Assembly: GCA_002279935.1 (NCBI GenBank)
Contig: NCCZ01000010.1
Location: 39,376-103,375 of the forward strand
From: Hyphomicrobium sp. 12-62-95
GTDB taxonomy: Bacteria; Pseudomonadota; Alphaproteobacteria; Rhizobiales; Hyphomicrobiaceae
DNA: 64,000 nucleotides
Direction: 5' to 3'
Shown here: positions 33,729 to 43,127 of the stretch, in pieces
Position numbering within the stretch: the first letter of the stretch is position 1
Layout of the letters: each line of letters begins with the position of its first letter
Position numbers and translations under genes: made by a program
The notes under the pieces: generated by a model
Seen by the model: the letters and a program-made list of their open reading frames with translations, nothing else
Database searches by the model: none
Told to the model about the DNA's origin: nothing

Positions 33729-34396
33729 GCCACGAGTTCGACCACGAGCCCATCCCGGGCCTGCCCGCAAACCTGCCGGAGGGTGAAAACATCCTCTGGC
33801 AGGGTTCGCCCTCCGCTTCAGCTACCGCTTGGCGCGTGCTGCACATCGGTTGGGTCGGGGCCTATTTCGCCGCTCTGCTGGCTTGGCGTCTGATCGCCGG
33901 CCTTTCGGACGGCCACACGATTGGTCAGATCGCGATCGACAGCATTCCGCTTGCCGTGGTTGCCGTGGCCGCGATTGCCATCCTCGCCTTGCTGGCGCGC
34001 CTGATCGCCCGCACGACGATCTATACGATCACCAGCCAGCGTCTGGTTATGCGTTTCGGAGTTGCGTTGCCGATTTCCGTCAACCTGCCATTCAAGGCCA
34101 TCCGCAGCGCGGGTGCGGCCTTGCGGGCCGACGGAACGGGCGATGTGGCGATCGAAGTGGATGATCTCGGCCGGCTGTCGTACTTCCATCTCTGGCCGCA
34201 TACACGCGCTTGGTATGTGCGCAAGGCGCAGCCCTCGCTGCGCGCTGTGCCCGATGCCCAGAACGTGGCGGCTCTGCTGTCGCGGGCCTTGAACGCGGCG
34301 GCTGGGTCGTCGGAAAAAGCGGTTCGTCCTGTAGCGGTTACACGTCCGGCGGAGGCGCAAGCCGATCACGGTGGCGCATCGCCCGCCACTGCCTAA
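33725..34396 (+). CDS. puhB: Photosynthetic complex assembly protein PuhB
   Basis: A 223-residue membrane protein needed for reaction-centre assembly. The N-terminus is HEPIPGLPANLPEGENILWQG, two to three hydrophobic segments follow (about 38-56 and 68-92), then a bacterial PH-like domain (TITSQRLVMRFGVALPISVN). The start is a GTG overlapping the puhA TGA, so it is translated by coupling. puhC follows after 18 bp. Confidence 0.93.
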   Translation: MSHEFDHEPIPGLPANLPEGENILWQGSPSASATAWRVLHIGWVGAYFAALLAWRLIAGLSDGHTIGQIAIDSIPLAVVAVAAIAILALLARLIARTTIYTITSQRLVMRFGVALPISVNLPFKAIRSAGAALRADGTGDVAIEVDDLGRLSYFHLWPHTRAWYVRKAQPSLRAVPDAQNVAALLSRALNAAAGSSEKAVRPVAVTRPAEAQADHGGASPATA

Positions 34397-34414
34397 ACTT
34401 GAAGGAGATCTGCC

Positions 34415-34876
34415 GTGCACGAAGAAGCCATCGACGCCAAACCGTTTCCGAGGGGCATGCTCATCGCAGTGGCCACAATGGTCGGTCTGTCGATGCTCTT
34501 CGCAGCGTCGGCAAGCCTGTGGGACTTCGGAGCGACGCGCATTGAATACGCGCCCGTCACCGAAAGCCGGGACCTTGTCTTCAAGGATCTCAAGAATGGG
34601 TCCGTTGGCGTCGTCGATGCCGCCGGACAACAGCAGATCGCGGAAGTGAAGCCGGGCCAGGACGGCTTCGTTCGCGTCGTTATGCGCAGCATGGCTCGCG
34701 ACCGCGCAGTGCGCGGGGTGGGTTCCGACGTGGCGTTCCGCCTGGCGCGGCATGCCGACGATATGTTGTCACTGACAGATTTGGCGACTGGCGAGGTCGT
34801 CATGCTGAACGCGTTCGGGGCCATGAATACCAAGGCCTTCGAACCCTTTCTCGCCTTGGGGAGAACGAAGCCATGA
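34415..34876 (+). CDS. puhC: Photosynthetic complex assembly protein PuhC
   Basis: A 153-residue protein with one N-terminal membrane helix (about residues 15-36, RGMLIAVATMVGLSMLFAAS) and a periplasmic domain (DLVFKDLKNGSVGVVDAA). PuhC is required for efficient assembly of the RC-LH1 core in Rhodobacter. The start is a GTG with AAGGAG seven bases upstream. The stop overlaps the next ATG. Confidence 0.92.
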   Translation: MHEEAIDAKPFPRGMLIAVATMVGLSMLFAASASLWDFGATRIEYAPVTESRDLVFKDLKNGSVGVVDAAGQQQIAEVKPGQDGFVRVVMRSMARDRAVRGVGSDVAFRLARHADDMLSLTDLATGEVVMLNAFGAMNTKAFEPFLALGRTKP

Positions 34877-35178
34877 TGTTGTCTGTCTTTCGAGGACCAC
34901 CTCCGGAGGTGGTGAATTGCACGATCGAAATCGAGAACACGTTCGAGAGTTTGCATGCGCACGTCGATTTGCATGGAACCAAGCCGGTTGAAGCGGGCGA
35001 CGAGGTTCTCGTGCACGGCGATCCGATCCGGGTTCCGTACGGTGAGAAAGTCGTTCTGCAGCGGCAGGCGACCGTTACGCGCGCATCTCCGATCGAGCGG
35101 CTGATGACGAAGATTTCGGCGCGGCTTGAGTTCACCGAACTCTACGAAGTGAGTTTTTCTTCGGGGAGGAAGCTATGA
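34873..35178 (+). CDS. Conserved-position hypothetical protein between puhC and acsF (orf101)
   Basis: A 101-residue, probably soluble, beta-rich protein with no membrane helix or signal peptide. Features are a single cysteine in [20 protein letters not shown] and a [19 protein letters not shown] stretch that looks like a small beta barrel. I do not recognise a characterised family. It overlaps puhC at its start and acsF at its stop by four bases each, so it is made in step with both a reaction-centre assembly factor and the aerobic cyclase. A role as cyclase or assembly accessory protein is inference from position only. Confidence 0.85.
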   Translation: MMLSVFRGPPPEVVNCTIEIENTFESLHAHVDLHGTKPVEAGDEVLVHGDPIRVPYGEKVVLQRQATVTRASPIERLMTKISARLEFTELYEVSFSSGRKL

Positions 35179-36245
35179 CGATTGAAACATTCGGGCGCAC
35201 GGCGCCGAACGAGACGACGGCCGCGGCAGCCAGCGAAACGCTCTTGAGCCCGCGCTTCTACACGACGGACTTCGACGAGCTGGACCGGATCGACGTGTCT
35301 TCGCTGCGGGCGGAGTGGGATGCACTTCTGGACGAGATGCGCGCCGACACGAACCGCGGCCACTTCCGGCGGACGGATGCGTGGGACGACTTCGATCTCA
35401 ATGCGCTCCCCGAGGGCCTGCGCAAGGAGTTCATCGACTTCCTGGTCAGTTCGCTGACGTCGGAATTTTCGGGCTGCGTGCTTTACGCGGAAATGAAGAA
35501 GCGCGGCAAGAACAAGGATCTCGTCGAGCTCTTCAAGTTCATGAGCCGCGATGAAGCCCGCCATGCCGGCTTCATCAACGACACGCTGCGCGATTTCGAT
35601 ATCGGAATCGATCTGGGCTTCCTGACCAAGGCGAAGAAGTACACCTTCTTCAAGCCGAAGTTCATCTTCTACGCGACGTATCTGTCCGAGAAGATCGGGT
35701 ATGCACGCTACATCACGATCTTCCGGCACCTGGAGCGGCACCCGGACAAGCGCTTCCATCCGATCTTCAAATGGTTCGAAAAGTGGTGCAACGACGAGTT
35801 CCGCCATGGGGAAGCGTTTGCGCTGTTGATGCGGGCCAATCCGCATCTGCTTGAGGGCGTCAACAAGCTGTGGGTGCGGTTCTTCGTGCTTGCGGTCTAT
35901 GCCACGATGTACGTGCGCGACCACGCCCGGCCGGAATTCCACAAGGCCATCGGCATCGATCCAACCGAGTACGACATGAAGGTGTTCCGCCTAACGTCGG
36001 AAATCGCGCGGCAGGTGTTCCCGGTCGAACTCGACATCGAGAATCCTAAGTTCCTCCAGCGGCTCGAAAAGCTGCGGGCTGTGAACGACAAGCTCGGTGC
36101 GCTCGAGGGCAAGACGGGGTTTGGTGCGCGGATCCGCCGGTTCGGTTTGGGCGCTTCCGCCATTGGCACGTTCGCGCGGATGTATCTGATGAAGCCGCGG
36201 GACAACCCGCTGCCGCAGCAGATTCGTCTCGAACCGATCTGGTAA
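35175..36245 (+). CDS. acsF: Aerobic Mg-protoporphyrin IX monomethyl ester cyclase AcsF
   Basis: A 356-residue diiron oxygenase that forms ring E of (bacterio)chlorophyll using molecular oxygen. The two ExxH-type diiron motifs are visible: [10 protein letters not shown] near residue 130 and [20 protein letters not shown] near residue 206. The first-helix ligand lies in [12 protein letters not shown]. The window also holds the oxygen-independent enzyme gene bchE (38601-40391), so this organism can make ring E with or without oxygen. Start overlaps orf101; puhE follows. Confidence 0.96.
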   Translation: MTIETFGRTAPNETTAAAASETLLSPRFYTTDFDELDRIDVSSLRAEWDALLDEMRADTNRGHFRRTDAWDDFDLNALPEGLRKEFIDFLVSSLTSEFSGCVLYAEMKKRGKNKDLVELFKFMSRDEARHAGFINDTLRDFDIGIDLGFLTKAKKYTFFKPKFIFYATYLSEKIGYARYITIFRHLERHPDKRFHPIFKWFEKWCNDEFRHGEAFALLMRANPHLLEGVNKLWVRFFVLAVYATMYVRDHARPEFHKAIGIDPTEYDMKVFRLTSEIARQVFPVELDIENPKFLQRLEKLRAVNDKLGALEGKTGFGARIRRFGLGASAIGTFARMYLMKPRDNPLPQQIRLEPIW

Positions 36246-36270
36246 CCGCATAAGCGCAGGAGACAACGCA

Positions 36271-37128
36271 GTGCTCGACTACGGCCTGCCCGTTCTGTTC
36301 GTTCTTTTCGCCTGGTGGTTTCTCACCGGGGCGGTGCTCTACATCATAGGGCTGCCGCGGACGACAGTTCGCTGGTCAATGGCCGGAGCAAGCATTGTAG
36401 CGCTCGGTGCTCTTGCAACACTTTGGCAGACGGCCGGCGATACGTCGCCGGCCGCTGCTTATATCGCATTTATGGCCGCGCTCCTGGTGTGGGGCTGGCA
36501 CGAGATGAGCTTTCTGACCGGGGTGGTGACCGGGCCGCGCACGACTGAAGCGCCACGTCGCGTTCGCGGACGGGCTGGGTTTTGGCCGGCTCTCGAGACG
36601 CTGCTCTATCACGAGGTTGCCATTCTGCTGACGGGACTGGTGCTGTTTGCGATGCTCTGGGGCTCGGCCAACGAAGTCGGGCTGTGGACCTTCGTGATCT
36701 TGTGGGTGATGCGGATCAGCGCGAAGCTGAACGTCTATCTGGGCGTGCCGAACCTCACGGAAGAGTTTTTGCCCGCGCATCTGACTTATCTCAAAACGTA
36801 CTTCTGCCGGCGGGGTATGAATCTTCTGTTCCCCGTGTCTGTGACGCTGTCGACGATCGCAACCTTCTTGCTGATCGGTGAGGCGGGGACATCGGCGGGA
36901 GCATTCGACAAGACCGCCTTCACGTTTCTTGCCACGCTGATGGCACTGGCGCTCATCGAGCACTGGTTCCTGGTGGTTCCGCTGCCGTCCGCTGCACTGT
37001 GGTCCTGGGGACTGTGGTCGCGGGAGGATGAGGCGGGTGGCGAGATGACTGCTTCGCCTGTTCTCGCGCGGGCCTCCGTGCCCGTGCAGCCCGATCCGCC
37101 ACAGCCTGTTAGTGCGACCCTATTCTAA
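36271..37128 (+). CDS. puhE: Putative photosynthetic complex assembly protein PuhE
   Basis: A 285-residue integral membrane protein with about seven hydrophobic segments. The segment KLNVYLGVPNLTEEFLPAHL, then LKTYFCRRGMN, is the family signature. PuhE affects RC-LH1 assembly and pigment levels in Rhodobacter. The start is a GTG with AGGAGA eight bases upstream. It follows acsF after 25 bp. Confidence 0.92.
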   Translation: MLDYGLPVLFVLFAWWFLTGAVLYIIGLPRTTVRWSMAGASIVALGALATLWQTAGDTSPAAAYIAFMAALLVWGWHEMSFLTGVVTGPRTTEAPRRVRGRAGFWPALETLLYHEVAILLTGLVLFAMLWGSANEVGLWTFVILWVMRISAKLNVYLGVPNLTEEFLPAHLTYLKTYFCRRGMNLLFPVSVTLSTIATFLLIGEAGTSAGAFDKTAFTFLATLMALALIEHWFLVVPLPSAALWSWGLWSREDEAGGEMTASPVLARASVPVQPDPPQPVSATLF

Positions 37129-37196
37129 GTATCTGAGACCTGAATATACGGCCGCCGAAAGTGACGGCCAAAGCGTAGAAGAACCGGAGATAAAAA

Positions 37197-38429
37197 ATGG
37201 ATTACCTGTCGATCTTCCGCGAGCAACTCGACGGCCTCAAGGCCGAGGGGCGCTACCGCGTGTTCGCGGATTTGAAGCGGCAGTGTGGATCTTTTCCGAC
37301 CGCTATCCATCATACGGACGCCGGCGCGCGGCCGATCACGGTGTGGTGCTCGAACGACTATCTGGGCATGGGGCAGAATCCGAAAGTGCTCGCGGCGATG
37401 CATCAGGCCATTGACGAGGCGGGCGCGGGATCGGGCGGCACGCGCAACATCTCGGGCACGACGCGGTATCATGTGGAACTCGAACAGGAGATTGCCGACC
37501 TGCACGGCAAGGAATCGGCGTTGCTCTTTACGTCGGCTTATGTGGCCAACGAAGCAACGCTTTCCACGTTGCAGCGGTTAATCCCGGGCGTGATCGTGTT
37601 TTCGGATGAGAAAAATCATGCCTCGATGATCGAAGGCATTCGCCACGGCAACGGACCGAAGAAGATTTTCCGGCACAATGACGTCGAGGATCTGGAAAAG
37701 AAGTTGAAGCAAGCGCCGATCGGGTCGCCGAAGATGATCGTCTTCGAAAGCGTGTACTCGATGGACGGCCATATTGCGCCGATGGCTGCGATCTGCGATC
37801 TGGCCAAGAAGTACGGTGCGATGACGTATCTCGACGAGGTTCATGCGGTTGGTCTGTACGGCCCGCGCGGCGGTGGCATCGCCGAGCGCGAGGGTCTGAT
37901 GGACCGGATCGACATCATCAATGGCACGCTTGCCAAAGGTTTTGGCGTGATGGGCGGGTACATTGCGGCCAAGCGCGAGATTTGCGATGCGATCCGCTCG
38001 TTCGCGTCAGGCTTTATCTTCTCCACGTCGTTGGCGCCGGCGATCACGGCGGGCGCTCTCGCCAGCATGCGGCATCTGAAGTCGAGCACGGTGGAGCGGG
38101 AGCGGCATCAGGAGCGCGCGCGGACGCTCAAGCAGCGGCTTAAGGATGCGAACATTCCGTTTATGGCCAACCCGAGCCACATTGTGCCGGTGATGGTCGG
38201 CGATCCGGTGCACTGCAAGGCAGTGACCGATACGCTGCTCGGCCACTACGGCATCTACGTGCAGCCCATCAACTATCCAACGGTACCGAAGGGGACTGAG
38301 CGGATGCGGCTGACACCCGGGCCGATGCATACCGACCAGCAGATGTCGGTGCTCGTGGCCGCGCTCAGCGATCTTTGGAATGCTTGCCCGATGGCGAACG
38401 GAAAGTTCGTGCGTCTCGCGGCCGAGTAA
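37197..38429 (+). CDS. hemA: 5-aminolevulinate synthase
   Basis: A 410-residue PLP enzyme that condenses glycine and succinyl-CoA, the Shemin route to tetrapyrroles used by alphaproteobacteria. The start [20 protein letters not shown] is the family N-terminus, [13 protein letters not shown] binds substrate, and the PLP lysine is in [19 protein letters not shown] precedes the ATG. It closes the superoperon and is followed by a strong intrinsic terminator. Another hemA copy may exist elsewhere. Confidence 0.97.
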   Translation: MDYLSIFREQLDGLKAEGRYRVFADLKRQCGSFPTAIHHTDAGARPITVWCSNDYLGMGQNPKVLAAMHQAIDEAGAGSGGTRNISGTTRYHVELEQEIADLHGKESALLFTSAYVANEATLSTLQRLIPGVIVFSDEKNHASMIEGIRHGNGPKKIFRHNDVEDLEKKLKQAPIGSPKMIVFESVYSMDGHIAPMAAICDLAKKYGAMTYLDEVHAVGLYGPRGGGIAEREGLMDRIDIINGTLAKGFGVMGGYIAAKREICDAIRSFASGFIFSTSLAPAITAGALASMRHLKSSTVERERHQERARTLKQRLKDANIPFMANPSHIVPVMVGDPVHCKAVTDTLLGHYGIYVQPINYPTVPKGTERMRLTPGPMHTDQQMSVLVAALSDLWNACPMANGKFVRLAAE

Positions 38430-38456
38430 ACCATCACGACCCTACCCCAGACTGCA

Positions 38457-38485
38457 CCCGCCATGCTCTGCATGGCGGGTTTTTT
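38457..38485 (+). terminator. Rho-independent terminator after hemA
   Basis: A perfect nine-base stem, CCCGCCATG / CATGGCGGG, with a five-base loop is followed by six T residues (38480-38485). It lies 28 bp after the hemA stop and separates the bchF-to-hemA superoperon from bchE. Confidence 0.9.
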
Positions 38486-38524
38486 CATGGGTTGCGCGGG
38501 GCTCGGCAAAGAATTGGCAGGGAT

Positions 38525-38538
38525 TTGACACGCGTCAA
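38525..38538. promoter_or_regulatory. FNR/FixK-type box upstream of bchE
   Basis: TTGACACGCGTCAA matches the FNR/FixK core TTGA-N6-TCAA exactly. Its centre is about 70 bp before the bchE ATG, compatible with class II activation from a start site near 38573. FnrL control of bchE is described in Rhodobacter sphaeroides. No such box was seen before acsF or hemA. Confidence 0.7.
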
Positions 38539-38600
38539 GCGCGTCCGCTGAGGTGTACGTAAAGTGGCGTGGACAGTTTTGGTCTCGGAGGTCCCCGTCC

Positions 38601-40391
38601 ATGCGCATCCTTTTCATTCACCCCAACTATCATTCGGGCGGAGCGGAAATCGCTGGGGCCTGGCCGCCGGCGTGGGTGGCGTATCTGGCCGGGGCGCTCA
38701 AAGACAAGGGCTTCGACGATATCCATTTCATCGACTCGATGACGCACGACATCGACGATGAGACCTTGAAGGCGAAGATCGAGGAATTGCAGCCGGACAT
38801 CGTCGGCGTGACGGCCATTACGCCATCGATTTACAAGGCTGAGAACGTCTTGAAAATGACGAAGGAGGTTTGTCCGAAAGCGGTGACGCTGTTGGGCGGA
38901 ATCCACGGCACATTCATGTACCGGCAGGTGCTGGCCGAAGCGCCCTACATCGACGCGATCATACGCGGCGAGGGCGAAGAGATCATGGTCGAGGTGGCGC
39001 GGGCCGTTGCGGACGGGCAGTGGCCGGAGGCGCGGGCGTCGATCAAAGGGCTCGCCTATATCGTCGATGGAATGGTGATTGCGACGGCTGCGGCGCCGAC
39101 GGTGAAGGATCTTGATTCCATCAAAGCGGACTGGAGCATCCTGGACTGGCCGAAGTATCAGTACATTCCGCTCGGCGTGCGGGTGGCCATTCCGAACATG
39201 GCGCGCGGGTGCCCGTTTACATGCTCGTTCTGCTCGCAATGGAAGTTCTGGCGTGACTATCGCATCCGCGATCCGAAGGCGGTGGTCGATGAAATCATCG
39301 AGCTGCGCGACAAGCATCAGGTTGGTTTCTTCATCCTTGCGGACGAGGAGCCGACGATCAACCGCAAGAAGTTTGTGGCGTTCTGCGAGGAGCTGATCAA
39401 GCGGGATGTGGGGCTGCTCTGGGGTATCAACACGCGTGTGACGGACATTCTGCGCGATGAAAAGCTGCTTCCGCTCTACCGCAAAGCCGGCCTCATTCAC
39501 GTGTCGCTCGGCACGGAGGCTGCCGCGCAGCTGAAGCTCGATCTCTTCAACAAGGAGACGACGGTCGCGCAGAACAAGAAGGCTGTGCAGTTGCTTCGCG
39601 ACAACGGGATCGTGGTGGAAGCGCAGTTTATCGTCGGGCTGGAAAACGAGACGGCGGAGACGCTGGAAGAAACCTACCGGATGGCATGCGACTGGAAGCC
39701 GGATCTGGCCAACTGGTCGATGTACACGCCGTGGCCGTTCTCCGATCTCTTCAAGGAGCTTGGCGATAAGGTCGAGGTGTTCGACTACGAAAAGTACAAC
39801 TTCGTGACGCCGATCATGAAGCCGGACTCCATGGATCGGGCGGAACTGCTCGATCGCGTGATGAACAATTATCGCCGCTTCTACATGAAGAAAGCTCTGT
39901 TCTCGTATCCGTTTGCCGGAACGGGCGACAGGCGCCGCTATCTGTGGGGCTGTCTGAAGGCGTTTCTGAAGGCTGGGTTCGAGCGCAAGTTCTACGATCT
40001 CGGCAAGGTGGATTACTGGGGTCCGCAGTCGAAGAAGAAGGTAAACTTCAATTTCGATACGACGCGGGAACGGGCCAACGACGAGGATGTCGAGTGGCAG
40101 GTGACGCACAACCGCAAGGGTAACACCATGCACGATGCGGCGATGGCCATGGCGTGCGGTGGGGGCAAAGAGCAGATGGCGGACGACGGCGCGCCGCTTC
40201 AGGCCGCCGCGATGCACGGCTCGACGCAGCAGATGAGCGAGATTGACGAGGCGTGCGGATGCGGCTCTGGTTGCGATTGCGAGGGTGATGAGAAGGCCGC
40301 TGCGAAGGCCGGTCCGCCGAAGACGACGATTTCCTTTGGCGGCGTGAAGCGTCCTGCCGTGAAGGTGCCGCATGAGACCGCTGACGCTTGA
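38601..40391 (+). CDS. bchE: Anaerobic Mg-protoporphyrin IX monomethyl ester cyclase BchE
   Basis: A 596-residue radical-SAM enzyme that forms ring E without oxygen. The N-terminal cobalamin-binding domain starts [19 protein letters not shown]. The radical-SAM cluster motif CPFTCSFC is near residue 205. The C-terminus (from about 520) carries an added tail with a GEM-like CGGGKEQ stretch and a dense CGCGSGCDC cluster, which could bind metal or be a simple variable tail. The ATG at 38601 has a strong GGAGG before it; earlier in-frame starts are rejected. Its end overlaps bchJ by 20 bases. Confidence 0.95.
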   Translation: MRILFIHPNYHSGGAEIAGAWPPAWVAYLAGALKDKGFDDIHFIDSMTHDIDDETLKAKIEELQPDIVGVTAITPSIYKAENVLKMTKEVCPKAVTLLGGIHGTFMYRQVLAEAPYIDAIIRGEGEEIMVEVARAVADGQWPEARASIKGLAYIVDGMVIATAAAPTVKDLDSIKADWSILDWPKYQYIPLGVRVAIPNMARGCPFTCSFCSQWKFWRDYRIRDPKAVVDEIIELRDKHQVGFFILADEEPTINRKKFVAFCEELIKRDVGLLWGINTRVTDILRDEKLLPLYRKAGLIHVSLGTEAAAQLKLDLFNKETTVAQNKKAVQLLRDNGIVVEAQFIVGLENETAETLEETYRMACDWKPDLANWSMYTPWPFSDLFKELGDKVEVFDYEKYNFVTPIMKPDSMDRAELLDRVMNNYRRFYMKKALFSYPFAGTGDRRRYLWGCLKAFLKAGFERKFYDLGKVDYWGPQSKKKVNFNFDTTRERANDEDVEWQVTHNRKGNTMHDAAMAMACGGGKEQMADDGAPLQAAAMHGSTQQMSEIDEACGCGSGCDCEGDEKAAAKAGPPKTTISFGGVKRPAVKVPHETADA

Positions 40392-41034
40392 TGCGTCGTC
40401 CGTGCCGGTTGATGGTTTGCGCCGTCACCCGGCACGGATCGGACCCAATGCGATCATTCAGTTGAGCGCAGCCGTGACAGCGCGCTTGGGGAATGAGGCG
40501 CGGGACGCTCTGTTCCGGCGTGCGGGGTTACAGCGCTATCTTCGCGCGATGCCGGAAAACATGGTCGACGAGGCCGAGGTGATCGCGTTGCACCGGGCGT
40601 TGCGGGCGTCCGTGACGGCAGAGGCGGCGCGCGATCTTTTCTACGAGGCGGGCTTGCTAACGGGCGATTATATTCTCGCCAACCGGATTCCGAAGCCAGC
40701 ACAGGTAATCTTGAAGCTGCTACCGCGAGGACTGGCGACGCGGGCGCTGACGGCGGCGATCGGCAAGCACGCCTGGACATTCGCTGGCAGCGGCTCCTTC
40801 CGGGCGGTCTCAACGCAGCCACTGGTTTTGGAGATCGCCAATAGTCCGTTGTGCCGGGGGGAGACTGCGGACACGCCGCTTTGCGATTACTATGCGGGGA
40901 CGTTCACACGGCTTTACCGGACACTCGCCGATGCGGAGACTGACATCCGCGAAACGTCTTGCGGGGCGGTTGCGGGCGGGGCGTGCCGGTTCGAGGACCG
41001 GCCGGACCGACGGCCGGGACATCCTGGCGCTTGA
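40372..41034 (+). CDS. bchJ: BchJ, V4R-domain protein of bacteriochlorophyll synthesis
   Basis: A 220-residue protein of the BchJ family. BchJ was first named a 4-vinyl reductase; later work assigns that reaction to other enzymes, and BchJ may bind or deliver substrate. The C-terminal V4R domain includes the [20 protein letters not shown] segment, with conserved cysteines, and [12 protein letters not shown] at the end. Its start overlaps the end of bchE, so the two are coupled. Confidence 0.88.
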   Translation: MRPLTLDASSVPVDGLRRHPARIGPNAIIQLSAAVTARLGNEARDALFRRAGLQRYLRAMPENMVDEAEVIALHRALRASVTAEAARDLFYEAGLLTGDYILANRIPKPAQVILKLLPRGLATRALTAAIGKHAWTFAGSGSFRAVSTQPLVLEIANSPLCRGETADTPLCDYYAGTFTRLYRTLADAETDIRETSCGAVAGGACRFEDRPDRRPGHPGA

Positions 41035-41065
41035 TCAGGGCCCATGCGTTCTCTACGCACGTTCC

Positions 41066-41935
41066 ATGACCCAACGCGCCGACATTCCGATCCTTTCATC
41101 CATCGAACCGCTGGCGGCGGGCCGGACGGCTTGGCTCGTCGACATTTGGGGCGTGATGCACAATGGCGTGACGCCCTTTCTGCCGGCGGCAGACGCGTGC
41201 GCGCGGTTTCGCCGTAACGGTGGGACGGTGCTGCTGCTCTCGAACGCGCCGCGGCCGGCGCCATCCGTTGTTGAACAGTTGGACCGGATTGGCGTACCGC
41301 GGGAGGCCTATGACACCATCCTGACGTCGGGGGATGCGTCGCGGGAGATGATCCAGCGGTCGGCGGAGGCAGGGCGCGCGATCGGGCATATCGGCCCGGA
41401 GCGGGATCGCGGGCTGTTCGAGGGTGCGGCTGATCCGGTGCCGCTGGCGAAGGCACAGACGGTGGTTTGCTCGGGGCTTTACGACGACGAGCGCGAGACG
41501 CCGGAAACGTACATTGAAATTCTGGCGCTCTTGAAGAAGCGTGGCGTGGACATGATCTGCGCCAACCCGGATCTGACGGTGGAACGCGGCGGGCGCATCA
41601 TCTATTGCGCGGGTGCGCTGGCGAAGGCGTACGAAGACATGGGTGGGGCGGTCGCCTATGCGGGCAAGCCATATCTGCCGGTTTACGATTTGGCGTTCGA
41701 GCGGCTGGCTGCGCTGCGCGGGGCGGTCGTATCGTGCGGGGACGTTCTGGCGATCGGCGACGGCGTTGGAACTGACATCGCGGGTGCGGCAGCGGCTGGG
41801 ATCGACTGCGTCTATGTGGCGAGCGGCGTGCATGCGGGCCCCGGCGGGCGCATTGATGCCAGCACGGTGGCCGAGATCTTTGCGGATTCCGAGGGCTGGC
41901 CGATCGCGGCGATGAACGGGCTGGCCTGGGGCTGA
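41066..41935 (+). CDS. HAD-superfamily class IIA hydrolase (TIGR01459-like)
   Basis: A 289-residue HAD-IIA hydrolase related to NagD and phosphoglycolate phosphatases. The first motif is WLVDIWGVMHNG near residue 21, VLLLSNAP gives motif II, KPYLPVYD the motif III lysine, and AIGDGVGTDIAGAAAAG motif IV, so this HAD looks catalytically complete. The substrate is unknown. It lies 31 bp after bchJ on the same strand and ends 19 bp from a convergent gene, so it may be co-transcribed with bchE-bchJ and marks the PGC border. Confidence 0.85.
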   Translation: MTQRADIPILSSIEPLAAGRTAWLVDIWGVMHNGVTPFLPAADACARFRRNGGTVLLLSNAPRPAPSVVEQLDRIGVPREAYDTILTSGDASREMIQRSAEAGRAIGHIGPERDRGLFEGAADPVPLAKAQTVVCSGLYDDERETPETYIEILALLKKRGVDMICANPDLTVERGGRIIYCAGALAKAYEDMGGAVAYAGKPYLPVYDLAFERLAALRGAVVSCGDVLAIGDGVGTDIAGAAAAGIDCVYVASGVHAGPGGRIDASTVAEIFADSEGWPIAAMNGLAWG

Positions 41936-41954
41936 TCGCTTAGCGCCGGACTTT

Positions 41955-43127
41955 TTAGCGACGGATGGGCACCAACTCGAACTGGTGGACATCGGTGCGG
42001 CCGATGGCAAACGCGCCGGCGCACATGGCGAGATAGAGCCGCCAGCCGCGCAGGAAGCCTTCCTCGTAGCCGAGCGCGCGGATCCCGGGCAGCGCATCGT
42101 CGAAGCGGACGAGCCATTCGCGGCAGGTGCGGGCGTAATCCTGCCCGAAGGAGAAGACATCGCTGACGGCGAGGCCGGCGCGTCCTGCTTCTTCCTTGAA
42201 GCGGGTTACGGAGGGCAACATGCCACCGGGAAAAATGTGGTGGCGGATGTAGTCGCTCGACACCCGATAGCTCGGGAACAGCTGCTCGGAAATGCTGATC
42301 GTCTGGATCACGGCGGTGCCGTTGGCCGTGAGGCGGTCGCGGAGCGTCTGGAAGTACGTTGGCCAGTAGCGTTCGCCGACGGCTTCGAACATCTCGATGG
42401 AAACGATAGAGGAGAACGTGCCCTCTTGCTTGCGGTAGTCCTGCAGCTTGATGTCGGCGCCCTTGCCCACGCGTTCGGTGGCGTAGGCGTGCTGGCGGGG
42501 CGAGATGGTGAGCGCGGTGACACCGTGGCCCTGGTTGACAGCGGCTTCGGTGAAACCGCCCCAGCCGCAACCGATTTCGAGAACGTTGCCCGTCTTGCCG
42601 CCAATGCGCTCCAGAATGCGGGCGTACTTCGCTTTCTGCGCGCTTTCGAGGTCGGTCTCGGGATTGGGGAAGATGGCGCTTGAATAGGTCATCGTGGGGT
42701 CGAGCCAGCGGGCGTAGAAATCATTGCCGACGTCGTAGTGGGCCATGATGTTCTTCTGTGAGCCTTTCACAGAGTTGCGGCGGAACACCCATTCGAGCAG
42801 AACGGAACGGATGCGATGGAGAAATGAGCCCCATGCAAGGCGGCCTAGACCGTCCATGTTGAGCATCAGCACTGTGAGGAGGGCTTCCAGATCGTCGCTG
42901 TCCCACCAACCGGCCATGTAGGCGTTGCCGAGACCGATGTCGCCTTCGGCAAGTGCTGCGTTGATGGTGCGCCAATCCTTGATGTGGATGGTGCCGTGCG
43001 GGCCGGGCTGGGCGCCCGTGAACGTGCGTTGCTCATCTTCCGGCGTGATGACGGTCAGTGTGCCTTTCCGCATGGCGGATTCGATCACACGCAGGGCCTT
43101 CTGACCGAGATAGGGAATTGTCGTCAT
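41955..43127 (-). CDS. Cyclopropane-fatty-acid-synthase-like methyltransferase (copy 1)
   Basis: A 390-residue SAM-dependent methyltransferase of the cyclopropane fatty acid synthase family, which modifies unsaturated acyl chains of membrane phospholipids. The substrate-side segment MAHYDVGNDFYARWLDPTMT and the SAM motif VLEIGCGWGGFTEAAV are canonical. It is the last gene of a three-gene unit behind the FAD oxidase and DUF1365 genes (ATGA overlap with the latter). In Rhodobacter, genes like this are induced by singlet oxygen; some family members add a methyl branch rather than a cyclopropane. Confidence 0.88.
   Translation of the reverse strand: MTTIPYLGQKALRVIESAMRKGTLTVITPEDEQRTFTGAQPGPHGTIHIKDWRTINAALAEGDIGLGNAYMAGWWDSDDLEALLTVLMLNMDGLGRLAWGSFLHRIRSVLLEWVFRRNSVKGSQKNIMAHYDVGNDFYARWLDPTMTYSSAIFPNPETDLESAQKAKYARILERIGGKTGNVLEIGCGWGGFTEAAVNQGHGVTALTISPRQHAYATERVGKGADIKLQDYRKQEGTFSSIVSIEMFEAVGERYWPTYFQTLRDRLTANGTAVIQTISISEQLFPSYRVSSDYIRHHIFPGGMLPSVTRFKEEAGRAGLAVSDVFSFGQDYARTCREWLVRFDDALPGIRALGYEEGFLRGWRLYLAMCAGAFAIGRTDVHQFELVPIRR

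Noticed and set aside
38535..40373. A 612-codon open frame on the minus strand opposite bchE
   Set aside because: It mirrors bchE, whose motifs and ribosome binding site are clear; the antisense protein is arginine/histidine-rich with no domain. Long antisense frames are usual at this GC content.
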